64,000 nucleotides of DNA from Aphidius gifuensis (GCF_014905175.1 NC_057790.1:5890001-5954000), one strand, 5' to 3'. Counted from the stretch's first letter, positions 1-12,206 are shown. Translations and numbers: made by a program. Notes: a model not told the origin generated them from the sequence alone.

Positions 1-3000
1 GAGTTCTTGCCGTATAAAAATTCAAAAAAAAAAATACATACTCAAAGTAGGTCACGGAAAATGCTAAAATGTTCTTGAAGCTTTTTTTTTTTTATTTCAT
101 TTTTACATCAATATAAAAAAAAATTATTTAAAAAGTATAAATAATTTTTTTTTCTCTTTGATCAAATAAAATTTGCTTTATTTTTAAAATGAATGTAATT
201 TTTTTTTTTTAAATTTATTTATTTACTTTGACCTGTTGTAATTACAAGTGTAAAAAAAAAAATGCATTATTAATATTTGAATTTATAACACGCGATTTAA
301 TATGTGTCTTGTGTTGAGGATAAATATCGTGTATGAAAATGTTCGTGACCAATGAGTTAACTTGTTAAAAATTAAATAAGATATGTTTTAAATATTCACT
401 AAACATACGTGATATGTTGACGAATATTTTGTGTTAAGAATAACTAACAAGTATCATAATTTTAATCATAAAAATATATTTTTTTTCATTAGTATATTAA
501 CGAGGCAAAAATTAATAAATATAATAATTTAAATAAAAATTTATAAATCAATTTTAAAAAAAAAATTCAAGTCAATATTTATTGTTTGTGTTGAAATTTA
601 TCGTTTGATGATCAATATTTTTCCCACTCGTTAGAGTGAGTTTTAATTTTTATTTATTTTTTATATTTTTTCCTTCTAGTAATAGTAAAAACCGGCTTTA
701 TTTTTTTTCGCATATTAACCCACTTATTGACTTTTTCTTTCATCGACACAAATTGATATTCATGCATACACATAAAATTTTTAACTAGTACAAAGTAGTA
801 GTGGTGAACGTAGTAGTCAGACAATTTGGCAGTCATAATATATCGAAAAAAAAATTCATAAATCTTATCTTAATTTGTATTTTTATTTTACATAACAGAT
901 GGCTCATTTGTGCGTAATAATTATTGAGTATTATAATCTATCAATTTATTATTTTTATTTTTAAAATAATTAAATATTTATGCTGAGTTTATTTGAAGAA
1001 ATAAAATCAAATAAAAAGATAATTGTATAATTTTTAGGTGAAGGATTTTTATGGTATCTTTTGGCAATTGGCCTTGAAATTGTATTGTTGGGGAAGGATA
1101 TATTATTTTTTTATTTTAAAACAGTATTTGCATTGTCGTTTTATTTTTATTTTTTTTTCAAATTTCCTTGAAATCCAAAAAGGGTTGTTTAACAAATTAA
1201 TTCATGGAATTTTTTAATTTACATTATCTTGAAATTAAACTGAAAAAATTGAAAATAAATTTGTTATTTTTATCAATGACAAGTTATAGAATTTATTTAT
1301 TTTTATAAATTCGAAACACTGTTATTATTGAACTTGAGAAAAAAAAAAAAAAAACCATTTTTTCGATTTTTTTTTCGAGTCAATGACCAATTGTAATGTT
1401 TAAATTTTAATCTACAAGAATTTTGTCATCTTGAATGGTTTGAATCTGTTATTTCTTTAGATATTTTACTATAAAATACATGGCTTTAAATATTTTTCGA
1501 AATCAATTATTTCGACAATCGAAATTTAAAATAAAAATTATTTTTTATTTGAATTTAAACGGTAAATTTTAGAATATATAATATTTAAAATAAAAATATA
1601 ATTTCATGATGTGGAAAGCGTAGGTTTTAAAAGAACCCACGATATATTGACGTCCTCGTGTTTTCCACTTTGGTCTTGCTCCATATTTGGTAAAATGAAC
1701 GTCTCGAAAATAACGTGGGCGAATTATACTCCAGGCATCACGGTGAACACCATGTCCAATCATGCAACCCAACATATTTTTATAGAAAAAAAAAATTAAA
1801 AAGAAAATTAAATACCACAAAAATTAGTCACTCATTAAAAAAACAATTCATCAAAAATCAGTCTGTAAAAAAAATTCAAATAATTTCAAAAAATTTGGCT
1901 ATATGTCAACACTCAGCTGATTCATCCACTCGAAAAAAAAAAAAAACAAACAAAACTAAATTTCAATAAATATAAATCTAAAAATAATCACAAGTAAAAA
2001 AAAAAGAATTTATTTTAAATGATTCATTTTCATAAATCAAAAATAAACTATTTATTTTGTTAATTTTTACTGATCAATGTGTAGGTAGTTATTTTAAACT
2101 GGCAAATATAAAAAACCCACATAAATATTAATCATGCTCTTATTTTTTTTTAATATTTATATCATGAAAAAGTGGGTTTAATAATTTTTGATTATTGTCA
2201 TTTAATAATATGTATATTTTTAAAAATAATAAATCAAAAAGACAAACAGTAGTCTATTTTTATCAAGCGACTAATTTTATTTTTCATATAAAACAACTTA
2301 AAAGAGTAATGAAGGATCAATCGATTTAGTTAAATGTTCAAGTATCACACAAAACATGTGCCAAAAATGGGGATCAGTATCCAAACACTGATGAAAGGAA
2401 TATATATCAAGTAATTATTATTTATATTTTCATGTTTATATGGCAATTTAGCTCGTATACGTGATACGAAAAATAAAAAATAACATTAATTTACTCTTGA
2501 TTTTTATTAAAGTATATATAGATGTATGTTTTTTTTTATATTTGTAAATGAAAAGCAAGAATATATTTAATGACCTCGTCGTAAATTAACCAAAGACAGT
2601 AAGACGAGTCTCGACGGGTGTCTCAAATCATTATTCAATAATTATTTTGGTACACGTATATCCTTGATATTCATTATTTTTTAAATATAAATTTTATTTT
2701 TTTTTATATTTTTTTTTTATTAATTAATTTTATGTCTTAATTGTATTTTTAGATAAATAATAAATTTAGAATAATTAATAAATATATGTTTTATAGTAAT
2801 TTGTTTAATTTTTTTTTTTTCTATAAAAATATATAAAATTCAAGTGAAAATAATTTGTAAATTTTAAAATAATTAAATATTTTTAAATTTTTTTATTTAT
2901 TATTGTAATATTATATTTGTAAAATTATTATATTATTATTTTATAAAGAAATATGCATTTTATCGTTTTTTAATATTTTTTTCTAATCGAAATTCAATTT

Positions 3001-4516
3001 TGTTTCGATCGTTTCGATTGTTTCGATTCTTAAAAAACATTAACATAATCATTTTTTTTTTTTCTAATTTTCAATTTGTTTTTTTTTTTAAAAAAAATTA
3101 TCTACAAAATTAATATTTGCAAGGTCAATAGTAAATTACATTTGACCCCAAGTTGAATAACTAATAAATGCATTTATCATGATAAACAGACTAAATAAAA
3201 ATGATGACACCATGCAAGAAAAAAAAAAAACAATTCAAATTAAAAACAATAAAAAAAATAAAGGTAAATAAATTATTAAACTTGAAAAATTAACAAGTAT
3301 ATTTTTCGTTGAATATTAAAAGGAAGTTTAATAAACTTTGATGAAAGTCTTTATGATAAAGTGCATATGCAGACGGTGAAGTCATGATCATATATAAATT
3401 TGTTGATGGCTTAAGGGCAAGAGATGAATTTAACTATAAGATAATTTACATTATTATTCTGTTAATATGTATTAAAACAAAACATGTAAAGTACAAGTGA
3501 AAGTATAGGTGTCCATCGTTCACTACCACCTACGACCATGACACTAAAAAAAATCTCTCGACAGTGAATCGTCGTTGGCCTCGGGGTAAATAAAACCACC
3601 AGGGATCTATTTATTTTTATTATTTATAAATTTTTTTTTTTTATAAATTCAATGAAGGCAAATTTTTCGAGGCTATATTAAATGATTCATTTTGTATTAC
3701 CATTTCAAGATCATCCCCAGAGAAATTTATAAATATATATCTGCAAATTAATTTTATTTTTGTTGGTTATTATTTTTTCTTGTAACTTTTGTTATTTGGC
3801 CCAATTAGTTTATGTAAAGTACTGCATCGGAATGACATAGTTTTCGTAACCAGGGAGTTTGCATCGATAATGCTCACACTGTACATTAATTCATTGAGTT
3901 ATTTAAAAAATTTATTAATTAATTTGAATGAAATGTATATCTATTATTAGTGACTGTTCATGTTGATGAATCATTTGTCTCAATCGTTAATGATTAATGA
4001 TAAATATACGATTTAATTGATCAACAAAAATTCAATGATATATTTTTTTTTTTTGTGCAATTATATCGTTTAATTACCTACCTAAATTGAGAACAAAATA
4101 ATACTGCATCATCATTGATAATTTATTTATTTCTTGATAAAAAAAATATATATATTTTAATTAATGAAAAATTATATTAAACACGTGACACAAATGATTT
4201 TCTTGGAATGAAAATAAAGTTGTAAAATAAATTCACAAATACACAAATTAATTGATTATCAAGTTCCTTGAAATTAAATATAATTTCTTGGAATTTTTAT
4301 CATATGTCCGTCACTTTATGGTTTATAAAATTGTATGATTGACACTTGAGATTAATTTAAACTGATATGATAATTTAAATATTTTTAAAGTAATAACTTT
4401 TTTATTTATTTCTTATTTGTTTTCTATTTTTGAATAATTTAATTTTATATTATTCGAGAGATTAGTATTTAATTATTTAATATTTATTTGTAAAATATTA
4501 TTCGAGGTGATTTTAG
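1..4516. other. AT-rich intergenic DNA
   Basis: There is no convincing multi-exon gene here; most of it is A/T runs with stops in every frame. Three less AT-rich islands stand out: about 1605-1775 (see separate entry), 2570-2635, and 3500-3590. The last ends in a GTAAAT splice-donor-like motif on the plus strand at about 3586 and could be a 5' untranslated exon of the gene that seems to start at 4517. I see no RNA gene or mobile-element terminus. Confidence 0.6.
1569..1775 (-). other. Unidentified short ORF in a GC-richer island
   Basis: This 68-codon ORF starts MLGCMIGHGVHRDAW and contains RPRYFRDVHFTKYGARPKWK. It sits in an island whose base composition and third positions look more coding than the surroundings. 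The opposite strand is also open over much of the same stretch, so the strand is uncertain. I do not recognise the peptide, and the last residues run into AT-rich DNA as if past an exon end. It could be a small gene, one exon, or a decayed transposon fragment. Confidence 0.2.
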
Positions 4517-4607
4517 ATAACATGCAACCCTTTGAAACGCCTCGAAAACTCTGGATATTACTTCCCGCGTTAACATTGAGCTTTTGTGCTTGCATACTGT
4601 CGTCAGG
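4517..4607 (+). CDS. Candidate first coding exon with an N-terminal hydrophobic segment (partial gene)
   Basis: A splice acceptor (GATTTTAG, ending at 4516) is followed by an ATG at 4522. The reading frame is MQPFETPRKLWILLPALTLS, then FCACILSS, ending at a GTAACG donor (4608) in phase 2. The peptide has a short polar head with basic residues followed by about 18 hydrophobic residues, as in a signal peptide or signal anchor. GC content and codon use are clearly less AT-biased than the flanks. No following exon could be found on the plus strand near it. The rest of the gene may lie far downstream, which would place the minus-strand P450s inside an intron, or the exon may be a relic. The family is not identified. 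Confidence 0.4.
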
Positions 4608-4738
4608 GTAACGAATTTTTTTTTTATTATTCTATTTTTGCGCAAGTGCAAATAAAATTTCAATAATAGTAAATAATTTTAAACTTAAAAATTTTTTTTT
4701 TAATGTCTCGTTAAATATTTTTTAATATTTTTTAAATA

Positions 4739-6290
4739 TTATAAAACAGGTTCAAATAAAAGATGAACTCCTTCCCGAGGTGTTAAAATCACTGAACCTT
4801 TATCCATTTCAAAAGGAACGACAGTTAATTTTGATGGTTTGACGAGCCATTTCTTGATGACAGTCATAATGCCAAGTTTAATTGGATATCCCGCAAATCT
4901 AAATCCTAAAACAATATGTAAATAATTTAAAATGAAATTCAATTAACCATCAACTGTACATACCAATACAATTTTTATTTCCTTGGCCGAAAGCACAAAA
5001 AGCCATTGAATGTCTCTGTGCCTTGGCTTCATCACAAAATCTTTCCGGATCAAATTTTTCTGGATTTGGATAATAATTTGGATCATGATGAATTGAATAA
5101 ACCGGAATTGTAATTTTAATTCCCTCATCAATGACCATATCAGTTCCAGGTATTTTATATGGCTTTGATGTTTCTCTAGCCAGTGTTAGCAATGGTGGAT
5201 TTTTTCTCAATGTTTCCAATACAACCATATCAAGATATTTCATATTATTAATCACATCCCAAGTTAATTTTTCATCATTATTATCATTCAATATTTCATT
5301 AATTTCATGTCTAAGTTTATCTTGAATTTTTGGCTCAATTGCAAGCTCCAATAATGCAAGTGATACAGCCGTTGAAATCATATCCATACCAGCAACAAAA
5401 AGTATAAATGATTGAGCAATCATAAAACATTCATCAAATTCACTATCATCATTTTGTGATTGCAATATTAAATCAGTTAAATCATTTTTAATGATATTAT
5501 TATTTTTTCTTAATTCAATAACTTCTTTCATTGAATTTATAAAAAAATTACCAATTTTTGGATTAATTAAATTAACTTTTAATAATTTAAATAATTCTGG
5601 TTGAATTTCTCGTATTAATCTTTTTAACATACCACGAAAATCTGATGCTGATACTTTTTCACAAAATTCATAAAATTCACTGTTTGAATGTGTTAGGGCA
5701 TTTGTTTTAATACCAAAACAACATGAACCCATTATATCAGTTGAAAATCTTCCAGCAGCATCACGACAATCAATGACATTATTATCAATGATTTTCTTCT
5801 CGAGATATTTACCAAAATCATTTGAACATTCAATCATATTTGTAAGCATGTTTTTTAATTTACCTGATGTAAAAGTTGGTGATAATTTAGCACGTACTGC
5901 TTTCCATCTTGGACCATCAATATTAAATAAATGCGCTGTTAGAGGATCAGTCATTTCATTCAACACAATACCACGTCCATAAAATGTATCAAAATCTTTG
6001 ATTAATATTGTTTTTATTAAATCAAGATCATTGATTATTAGTTGGGGTTGATGGCCCTTGTAAACTCCAACGTATGGTAAATTTTTCCATTTTTTATATA
6101 TTTTATCTACAGTCTCACCGACTGTTAATTTTTTAAAAAATATTTCAATGTAATTACCAAATAATGGCAATGGACGTGGACCTTTAATTCCACGATTTTT
6201 CCAATAATTTAATTTCCATTTTATGTAAATGTAGATTGCAATAATTGCTAGTAATAATGATGTTAAAAATTTTTGTTGATCCAAGTCCAT
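4739..6290 (-). CDS. Cytochrome P450, CYP6-like, copy 1 (divergent)
   Basis: This is a microsomal haem-thiolate monooxygenase of the CYP3 clan, and it resembles bee/wasp CYP6AS proteins. It has two exons, 4964-6290 and 4739-4905, giving 497 residues, normal for the family. The start at 6290 gives a hydrophobic N-terminal ER anchor (LLLAIIAIYIYI) followed by a proline-rich hinge (GPRPLP). The K-helix ETLR, PERF and the haem loop FGQGNKNCIG (Cys441) are present. Two oddities: the I-helix reads A-G-M-D-M (residues 300-304), so the usual oxygen-activating Thr is Met, and the haem-loop Arg is Lys. It also lacks the intron that splits the I-helix codon in the other copies, while keeping the intron after the haem Cys-Ile-Gly. 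Residues around GRGIVLNEMTDPLTAH are almost identical to copies 2 and 3 although the rest is much more diverged. The substrate cannot be told. Confidence 0.9.
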
Positions 6291-6622
6291 GGTAGCGGAG
6301 ACAATGTACTTGTTACTTGGTTCCCTGAGAAGACTAGATTTAAGACTTAAAAGTGCGCATTTAAATTAATTTAGAACAATGCCATCTGTTTGTTTTTATT
6401 TTAGACAAAAAAAATAATTTCTTCAATAACACAATACAGTTTGTTTGACGTATTATATGCGGAAAACTGTTATTATAATAATATTTTTTTATTTTTCATT
6501 CATACAAATAATATTTTTTATTTATACAAATAATATTTTTTATAAAATGATTCGTTATTTGGTGCTAATAATTATCAGTTTCAAAATTATTATTATCATC
6601 TTGAATATTTGCATTTCTTGCA
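6291..6622. other. P450 copy 1 upstream region
   Basis: AT-rich DNA that should hold the promoter and 5' UTR of copy 1 (minus strand). I see no clear TATA/initiator pair and no coding potential. Confidence 0.4.
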
Positions 6623-7135
6623 TCATAAATATCTAATATATTGTTTTGAATAATTAGCTCTTAAATTATGACTATACTTAATAGTGATTAGTGCTCTTCC
6701 ATTAGCTACACTAGTTCCACTAGCTCCAATAATATCATTTTCATTTCCAGCCAAATTATTATTTGTATAATTTTGATAAACACAAGGTTGAAAATAATTA
6801 TTTGGTGTTGTCATAAGACGATCACAATTTGTATCATCAATATTTAATAAATTTTGTGAATAAATATATTATATTTTGATAATAATAATTAATTATTAAC
6901 ATTACCATTGTTATTATTATTATTGCTATTATTCATTTGTCCAGATGAATAATTATTATATATTTCATTACGATTAAAATTTATTTGATTATTTATTAGT
7001 ATTATTGGGAAAACAATTCTTTCAATCTTGATTATTTAATCTATAATTGTAACTATTATTATTATTTAATATTATTAGTATCAATTGGATCAATTAAACA
7101 AGTGTATGAACTTTTTAATTCATCATTAACAGTAA
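6623..7135 (-). pseudogene. Asn-rich gene relic, unit A
   Basis: Reading the minus strand gives polar, Asn-rich protein-like stretches: NDELKSSYTCLIDPIDT at the high-coordinate end, then FNRNEIYNNYSSGQMNNS, and finally NYFQPCVYQNYTNN with ANGRALITI. Stops and frame changes interrupt it. The same gene fragment recurs in four later spacers (about 10.5, 15.6, 21.5 and 26.1 kb). Here it is not fused to P450 sequence and it has about 230 bp at its 3' side that the other copies lack, so this may be the least rearranged remnant. The parent family was not recognised; composition suggests a low-complexity regulatory protein, but that is a guess. Confidence 0.5.
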
Positions 7136-7179
7136 AATAAACAAAAAAAACCAATATGTAAATAGTTATGCAAATGACT

Positions 7180-7480
7180 AACAGATGGCCAAAAAAAAAG
7201 CATTCTCACATGTGGTGATGTCGCTAATCGTTTCTATATAATGAAGAAATAAATTTGTATCGTCACTAAGAGAGATGAGTGACTACACACCCTTCGCACT
7301 TACCGTGGCTACGGCTTTCCTTCGGGATTGGGTGCGTTGTACTTTAATAGTTTAATTGGTTTTGGATTGTAACTAACTGTTACTTTCCGTAGTATGAGGA
7401 TGTGAGTATTCGGTCTTCTCTACCTGTTGTGTCACGGCCTTTCACGGTTGGACCAGGTACACTCGATAAGTCTCTCATAT
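7180..7480. repeat. Conserved spacer module (copy 1)
   Basis: Contains blocks seen again at about 22.3-22.6 kb and 26.9-27.2 kb: CATTCTCACATGTGGTGATG, then TTACCGTGGCTACGG with CTTTCCTTCGGGATTGGGT, then the CTTTCACGGT..GACCAGG block. The 10.6-kb spacer keeps only the second half. On the minus strand the middle block ends in a good splice-donor context (CCACG|GTAAGT in the other copies), so it may be a decayed 5' exon of the Asn-rich gene. 7480-7826 is AT-rich and holds nothing else I can name. Confidence 0.55.
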
Positions 7481-7826
7481 TTTTGCATTTTTATTTTCTA
7501 TTAATAGAATTTTTTTTTTCTATTTGTCTATTGAAATTTGAAATTACAATTTACAATTATGCGGCTACCATATGTTTTCAACACCAACTTTATTTTTGTT
7601 TCACTATATTTAAAAGAGAAAAAGAGTTACAAATAGACACTTATAAATAAATAAGCCTAATATCTAATAACAACATTTATCAATAAATATATATGTATAT
7701 AATTTAAAATTTGAAAAAAAAGAGATAAATAAAATAACTATTAAAACATATATGAAAAATTTATATTTATATTTGTTTATTTAGTTACATTTTATAATGT
7801 ACTAGTAATATTATTTTATTCTTAGA

Positions 7827-9939
7827 TTAAATTGGTTCAAAGACAAGATGAATACCATTTTTTGGAGATAAAAAAAATGAGCCTTTATCAATTTCATATG
7901 GTACCACTGTTGACTTTGATGGTTTGACTCTATAATTTTTTAAAACTTTAATAATACCCAGTTTAACTTGATAATGAGCAAACCGAAGTCCTAAAAGTAA
8001 AAAAATATTTCAAAATAATTAATAATACAATTTTTTTGGTTATTGAAAAAATAAAGAAATAAAAATAAATACCTATGCAATTTTTAGGACCATCCCCAAA
8101 AGCTAAAAGTGTCATAGGATGTCTCTGGGCCTTGGCACTATCAGTAAAACGTTCAGGATCAAATTTTTCTGGACTTGGATAATAGCTTGGATCATGATGA
8201 ATAGCATAAACTGGTATATTAACGTTCGTTCCTTTTTCAATTGTCGTATTTGTTTCCGGTATTTTATATGATCTACAAGCTCTCCTAATGAGCGTTAAAA
8301 TTGGTGGATTTTTTCTCAGGGTTTCTTGCATTACCATGTCGAGATATTTCATACTGTTAATAGTATCATAACTTAATTTTCCATCATTATTTTTCAATGT
8401 TTCAATAATTTCACTTCTTAATTTTTCCTGAACCTTTGGCTCAATAGCAAGTTCATAAAGTGACATTGAAATTGAAAGACTACTAGTCTCAAAACCTAAA
8501 AATAAAAGTATTTATAATTAATTATAGGGGCAAGCGGGGCAAAATGGAACACTTAAGGAAAAAATATAAATCGATGTATGACAATAGTATTTTCCGATTA
8601 GTTTTTCTCACTTATTAATAAAAAAAACAAATAATTTTTAAAAATTAAAAAAAAAAAATTATTATCATAAATTTATTTATTGTTGTTTAATAAAATGTGA
8701 TATTAATCACAAAAATTAACTTTTTTTTATTTCTCTTCATGTATAATTACGAACAATGGCTTTTAAATTAATTTATCACCATTTTTCTCGACGAACAAAA
8801 AAAAACATATGAAAAATAATTTTCTTTGTTCTTAAAAAAAAATGCTCAAAATATTTTCAAAAAAAATTTTTTTTTTTATTGCATTTATTTTCTTCCGGCT
8901 ATTTTAATAGAAGAGTGACGAAAAAATGAAAAAAAATATGAGTCAAAATATTTTTTTGGGTGTTCCATTTTGCCCCACTTTCCTCTATAAAAATGATATT
9001 TAAAAAACATAAATAATTTTACAAACCTCCAACAAAAAATACAAATGCCTGAGCCGTCATTAGACTATCAGTAAATTGAATTTCATTATTATTCTCTGTT
9101 TTCTTAATATTAATAAATAAATCAATTAAATCATTTCTAACAATATTATTATTTTTTCTAACATCAATTGTTTCATTAATTGTATCCATAAAAAATTTAC
9201 TTATTTTTGAATCCATTAAGCTTATTTTTAAAGATGTAAATAACCACGGTGAAATTTCTCTTAATAAAAGTTTTGCCATCCTATTAAAATTTGATTCCAA
9301 TACTTTTCTACCAACTTTACGAAATTCACTTTCATCATTTGACAATGCATTCATATTTATTCCAAATGCACAAGAACCTATGACATCAGTTGTAAATTTC
9401 GCAGCAACTTCTCGACAATCAATGACATTTGATTTTTTCAATTGATTTGATAAATATATTTCAAAATGATCAGCACATTCTACCATCAATTCAATCATGT
9501 GTTTTAATTTTCCAGCTGTAAATAATGGTGTTAGTTTAGCACGTATGAATTTCCATCTTGGTCCATCAATATTAAATAAATGTGCTGTTAGAGGATCAGT
9601 CATTTCATTCACCACAATACCACGTCCATTGAATGTATCAAAATCTTTGATTAATATTGTTTTTATTAAATCAAGATCATTGATTATTAACTGAGGGCTG
9701 TGACCTTTGTAAACTCCAACAAATGCTTCATGTTTCCATTTTGTATATATATTTTGAATCACTTGACCAGCTGTTAATTTTTTCAAAAACAATTTAGTAA
9801 AATTACCAAATATTGGCACTGGTTTTGGACCAGGTACACTAAGATTTTCCCAATAATTTAATTTTCTTGTTATGAAAAAATATATTGTCAAAATAATTGC
9901 AATAAATCCTATGATATATGTTTGTATTTGAAATTCCAT
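7827..9939 (-). CDS. Cytochrome P450, CYP6-like, copy 2
   Basis: This is an apparently intact microsomal P450 of 499 residues in three exons: 9027-9939, 8073-8495 and 7827-7990. The start at 9939 (MEFQIQTY) is chosen because all sister copies begin there; an in-frame ATG at 10077 would add 46 residues ahead of the membrane anchor. Visible motifs: N-terminal anchor, proline hinge (PGPKPVP), WKF C-helix, I-helix GGFETSS split by intron 1 (Glu307, Thr308), ETLR, DPERF, and haem loop FGDGPKNCIG with ligand Cys444. Lys replaces the usual Arg in that loop. Intron 1 is 531 bp because a 459-bp MITE sits in it; in the sister genes it is about 80 bp. Nearly identical copies on both sides show recent tandem duplication. 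The substrate is unknown; insect CYP6 enzymes often oxidise plant toxins, insecticides or hydrocarbons. Confidence 0.93.
8527..8985. mobile_element. MITE in intron 1 of P450 copy 2
   Basis: Terminal inverted repeats of about 26 bp with three mismatches: GGGGCAAGCGGGGCAAAATG at the left, and on the reverse complement of the right end GAGGAAAGTGGGGCAAAATG. The TIRs continue GAACAC. TA flanks both sides as target-site duplication. The inside is AT-rich without an ORF, so it is non-autonomous. Removing it leaves an intron of the normal length for this gene family, which confirms the boundaries. Confidence 0.85.
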
Positions 9940-10267
9940 TTTATCTTGTTTACTCACTATGCAAAATTTTATTTTACTCACTTGAAAGAGAATATAATAA
10001 TGAGTTAAAATACCTGCTAACGTTGACAATATATAGCTTCCACCTGATGTAATATTCACAAAGATAACGTCTTGCAAAAATTAAGTATAAATTTATCAAA
10101 TACATTTTAAGTACTCGGAAATAAAAAATGTGAATAATAATCTAATGAATATTTAAATACATAATTTGCATACAATATTTATTCTGTGCATATTAATTTC
10201 TGAATATATATATATTTTATTTTTACACATTAATTAAGATAGTTAAAATTGTATAAAACTCAAATTA
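9940..10267. other. P450 copy 2 upstream region
   Basis: Promoter-side DNA conserved with copies 3-7 just upstream of the start (TTTTATCTTG, then the ACTCACTTGA-like block and TTCAACACG blocks). The in-frame extension of the ORF to 10077 is treated as untranslated. No clear core promoter element was identified. Confidence 0.4.
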
Positions 10268-10590
10268 TTAATTACAAGGAACGCGCGTAAGATGAACACC
10301 TTCTTTCATATAGAAATAGAACAAGTGATATATCCTTTGAAATCATATCCATAGTAGCAACAAAAAGGATAATGATTGAGCAATCATATAAAACATTCAT
10401 CAAATTCACTATCATCATTTTGCGATTGCAATATTCAATCATTACCATTGTTATTTGTAGTATTATTATTGCTGTTATTCATTTGTCCAGATGAATATTT
10501 ATTATACATCTCATTAGTCATTACGATTAATATTTATTTGATTATTATTTTCAGCAGCATCATTCATTTTTGGTGTAGTATTATTGGGTT
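10268..10590 (-). pseudogene. Chimeric relic B: P450 fragment joined to Asn-rich gene
   Basis: On the minus strand an Asn-rich piece (YSSGQMNNSNN) is joined to a P450 piece like copy 1 (QNDDSEFDECF, the stretch before the I-helix). That in turn is joined to the last nine codons of a copy-8-like P450 (a VHLK.VPCN tail and stop at 10268). Frameshifts break it. The region between I-helix and C-terminus, including the haem loop, is missing, so it cannot make a working P450. The same joints occur at 15357, 21164 and 25746. Confidence 0.75.
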
Positions 10591-10720
10591 ATTGCTACTC
10601 TCCCGTAGTTAAGAAGACCATCCAGAGTCTTCTAAGGCTTCTATAGTCTTCTAAACTCTATGGTCTTCTCTGCCTGTTGAGTCATATGATCTTTCACGGT
10701 CTGACTAGGTACGCTATAAC
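10575..10720. repeat. Hairpin-forming spacer module
   Basis: Holds TGCTACTCTCCCGTA and then AGAAGACCATCCAGAGT ... AACTCTATGGTCTTCT, which are inverted copies able to form a hairpin of about 14 paired bases around a 30-base loop. The same module is at 22470-22620 and 26990-27180. It may be a small MITE that was amplified with the P450 unit. Confidence 0.6.
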
Positions 10721-11876
10721 GTCTCTCATATTTTTGCGTTTTTATTTTCTATTATTACAATTTTTTTTTCATCTATTTCTAATTTCAAGATTTGTCTATT
10801 AAAATCAGTTTGAATTAATCAAACTTTCAGCACCAACTTCATTTTTGTTACGCTATATTTAAAAGAGAAAGAGAAAGACAATTATAAATAAATAGATAAT
10901 GTAAATAAACAAGCCTACAATCTAATGACAACATTTATCAATAAATATATATATATATATTAGGGTGGTCCTTAAAAAGGCTATGGTGGAATTTGATCAC
11001 TCTCACCCCCTCATTTGGTTAGAAATATATTAAAAAAAATTCTCTCAAATTTTCAGAATTTTTACTCAACATTAACCCGTGCCGCAAAAGCTTTTTCTAT
11101 TTTCGATTTCGGGATTTTTAGCAAGATTACGATATTCATAGAGACAAGATTTTATGAATAATATTAGAACGTCATTGCAAGCAAAAAATATTGGTCGCAA
11201 CAGAACTTCGATATCTCGAATACTTTTCGAGGTATCGAAGAAACATGATATTGAATTTTTCTTTTCGTCATTTTTTTAGTAGATAAATAGTTTGGTAAAG
11301 AAAAAAATTTTGGAATCGCTTTTACTAGTATTTTTTACGAGGAATATTGTGGTTCAAACAGAAATATCGTACCTTCAACTGTTTTCGAGATACTGAGCTT
11401 TGAAGGTAAAATATATCGAAATATATTACTAACTTTTCATTGATTTAATATTTTTAAATAATTATAAATTTAAAAGAAATCAATATTAATAATGATTCTA
11501 GTAAGATTTCTTACGGAGAAAAACAATAGTGATGATAAAAATTTAATATCTCTATCCATTTTCGAGACATCGATTATTGAAAATTAAAAATATCGATATA
11601 TTTATAAGATGACGAGTTATAACTAGAAAAAACTAGATTCCAAAGTCATATTCCAACTTGGAGAAAGAAAAATGTTTTGCTTACAGCCGCTAGATCTTTT
11701 CCCAGCTATATCTTGACCTTTGCTATATCATTTATTTAGCCTTAATTATAGCTAAACATACAATATCTACATCATTTTACCCGCTACGTTCTTTTCTTTA
11801 GCTACATCTTTTCCTCATCTGGATTTTTCACTTAGCCGCTAGATCTTTTACTTAGTCTTAATTATAACCAAACACA

Positions 11877-12206
11877 CCCTTGGTAGAAATAATCTCTCCG
11901 GATTTTCTACGTAATTGAGACTTTCGGAGATATTATTCCAGAGTTTTTCCACATTTTCTCCGGATTTTTTCAGACAAAATTTCTTTTTTATTTTTCGTAG
12001 GTAAACTCTTATTTCTAGTTTTTTATTGATTTTTCCGATTTTTTGTGTTTGTTTTTAAAGCGAAAATTCCGGAAAAAATGCGGAGATATTATAGAAATAG
12101 TCTGGAGATTACTCCATAAATATCTCCGAAAGTCTCAATTACGTAGAAAATCCGGAGAAATCATGAGAAATCCGGAGTAAATCTGGAGAGATTATTTTCA
12201 CCAGGG
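11877..12206. mobile_element. Nested MITE 1 inside the foldback element
   Basis: About 330 bp with inverted ends CCCTTGGTAGAAATAATCTC and, from the other side, CCCTGGTGAAAATAATCTC. A second pair of inverted blocks lies inside, around GTCTCAATTACGTAGAAAAT. No ORF is present. It inserted into the central loop of the larger element, so it is younger than it. Confidence 0.75.

Noticed and set aside
9940..10077. 46-residue N-terminal extension of P450 copy 2
   Set aside because: All sister genes start at the internal MEFQIQTY, and the extension would put extra sequence before the membrane anchor; it is conserved as upstream DNA, not as protein.
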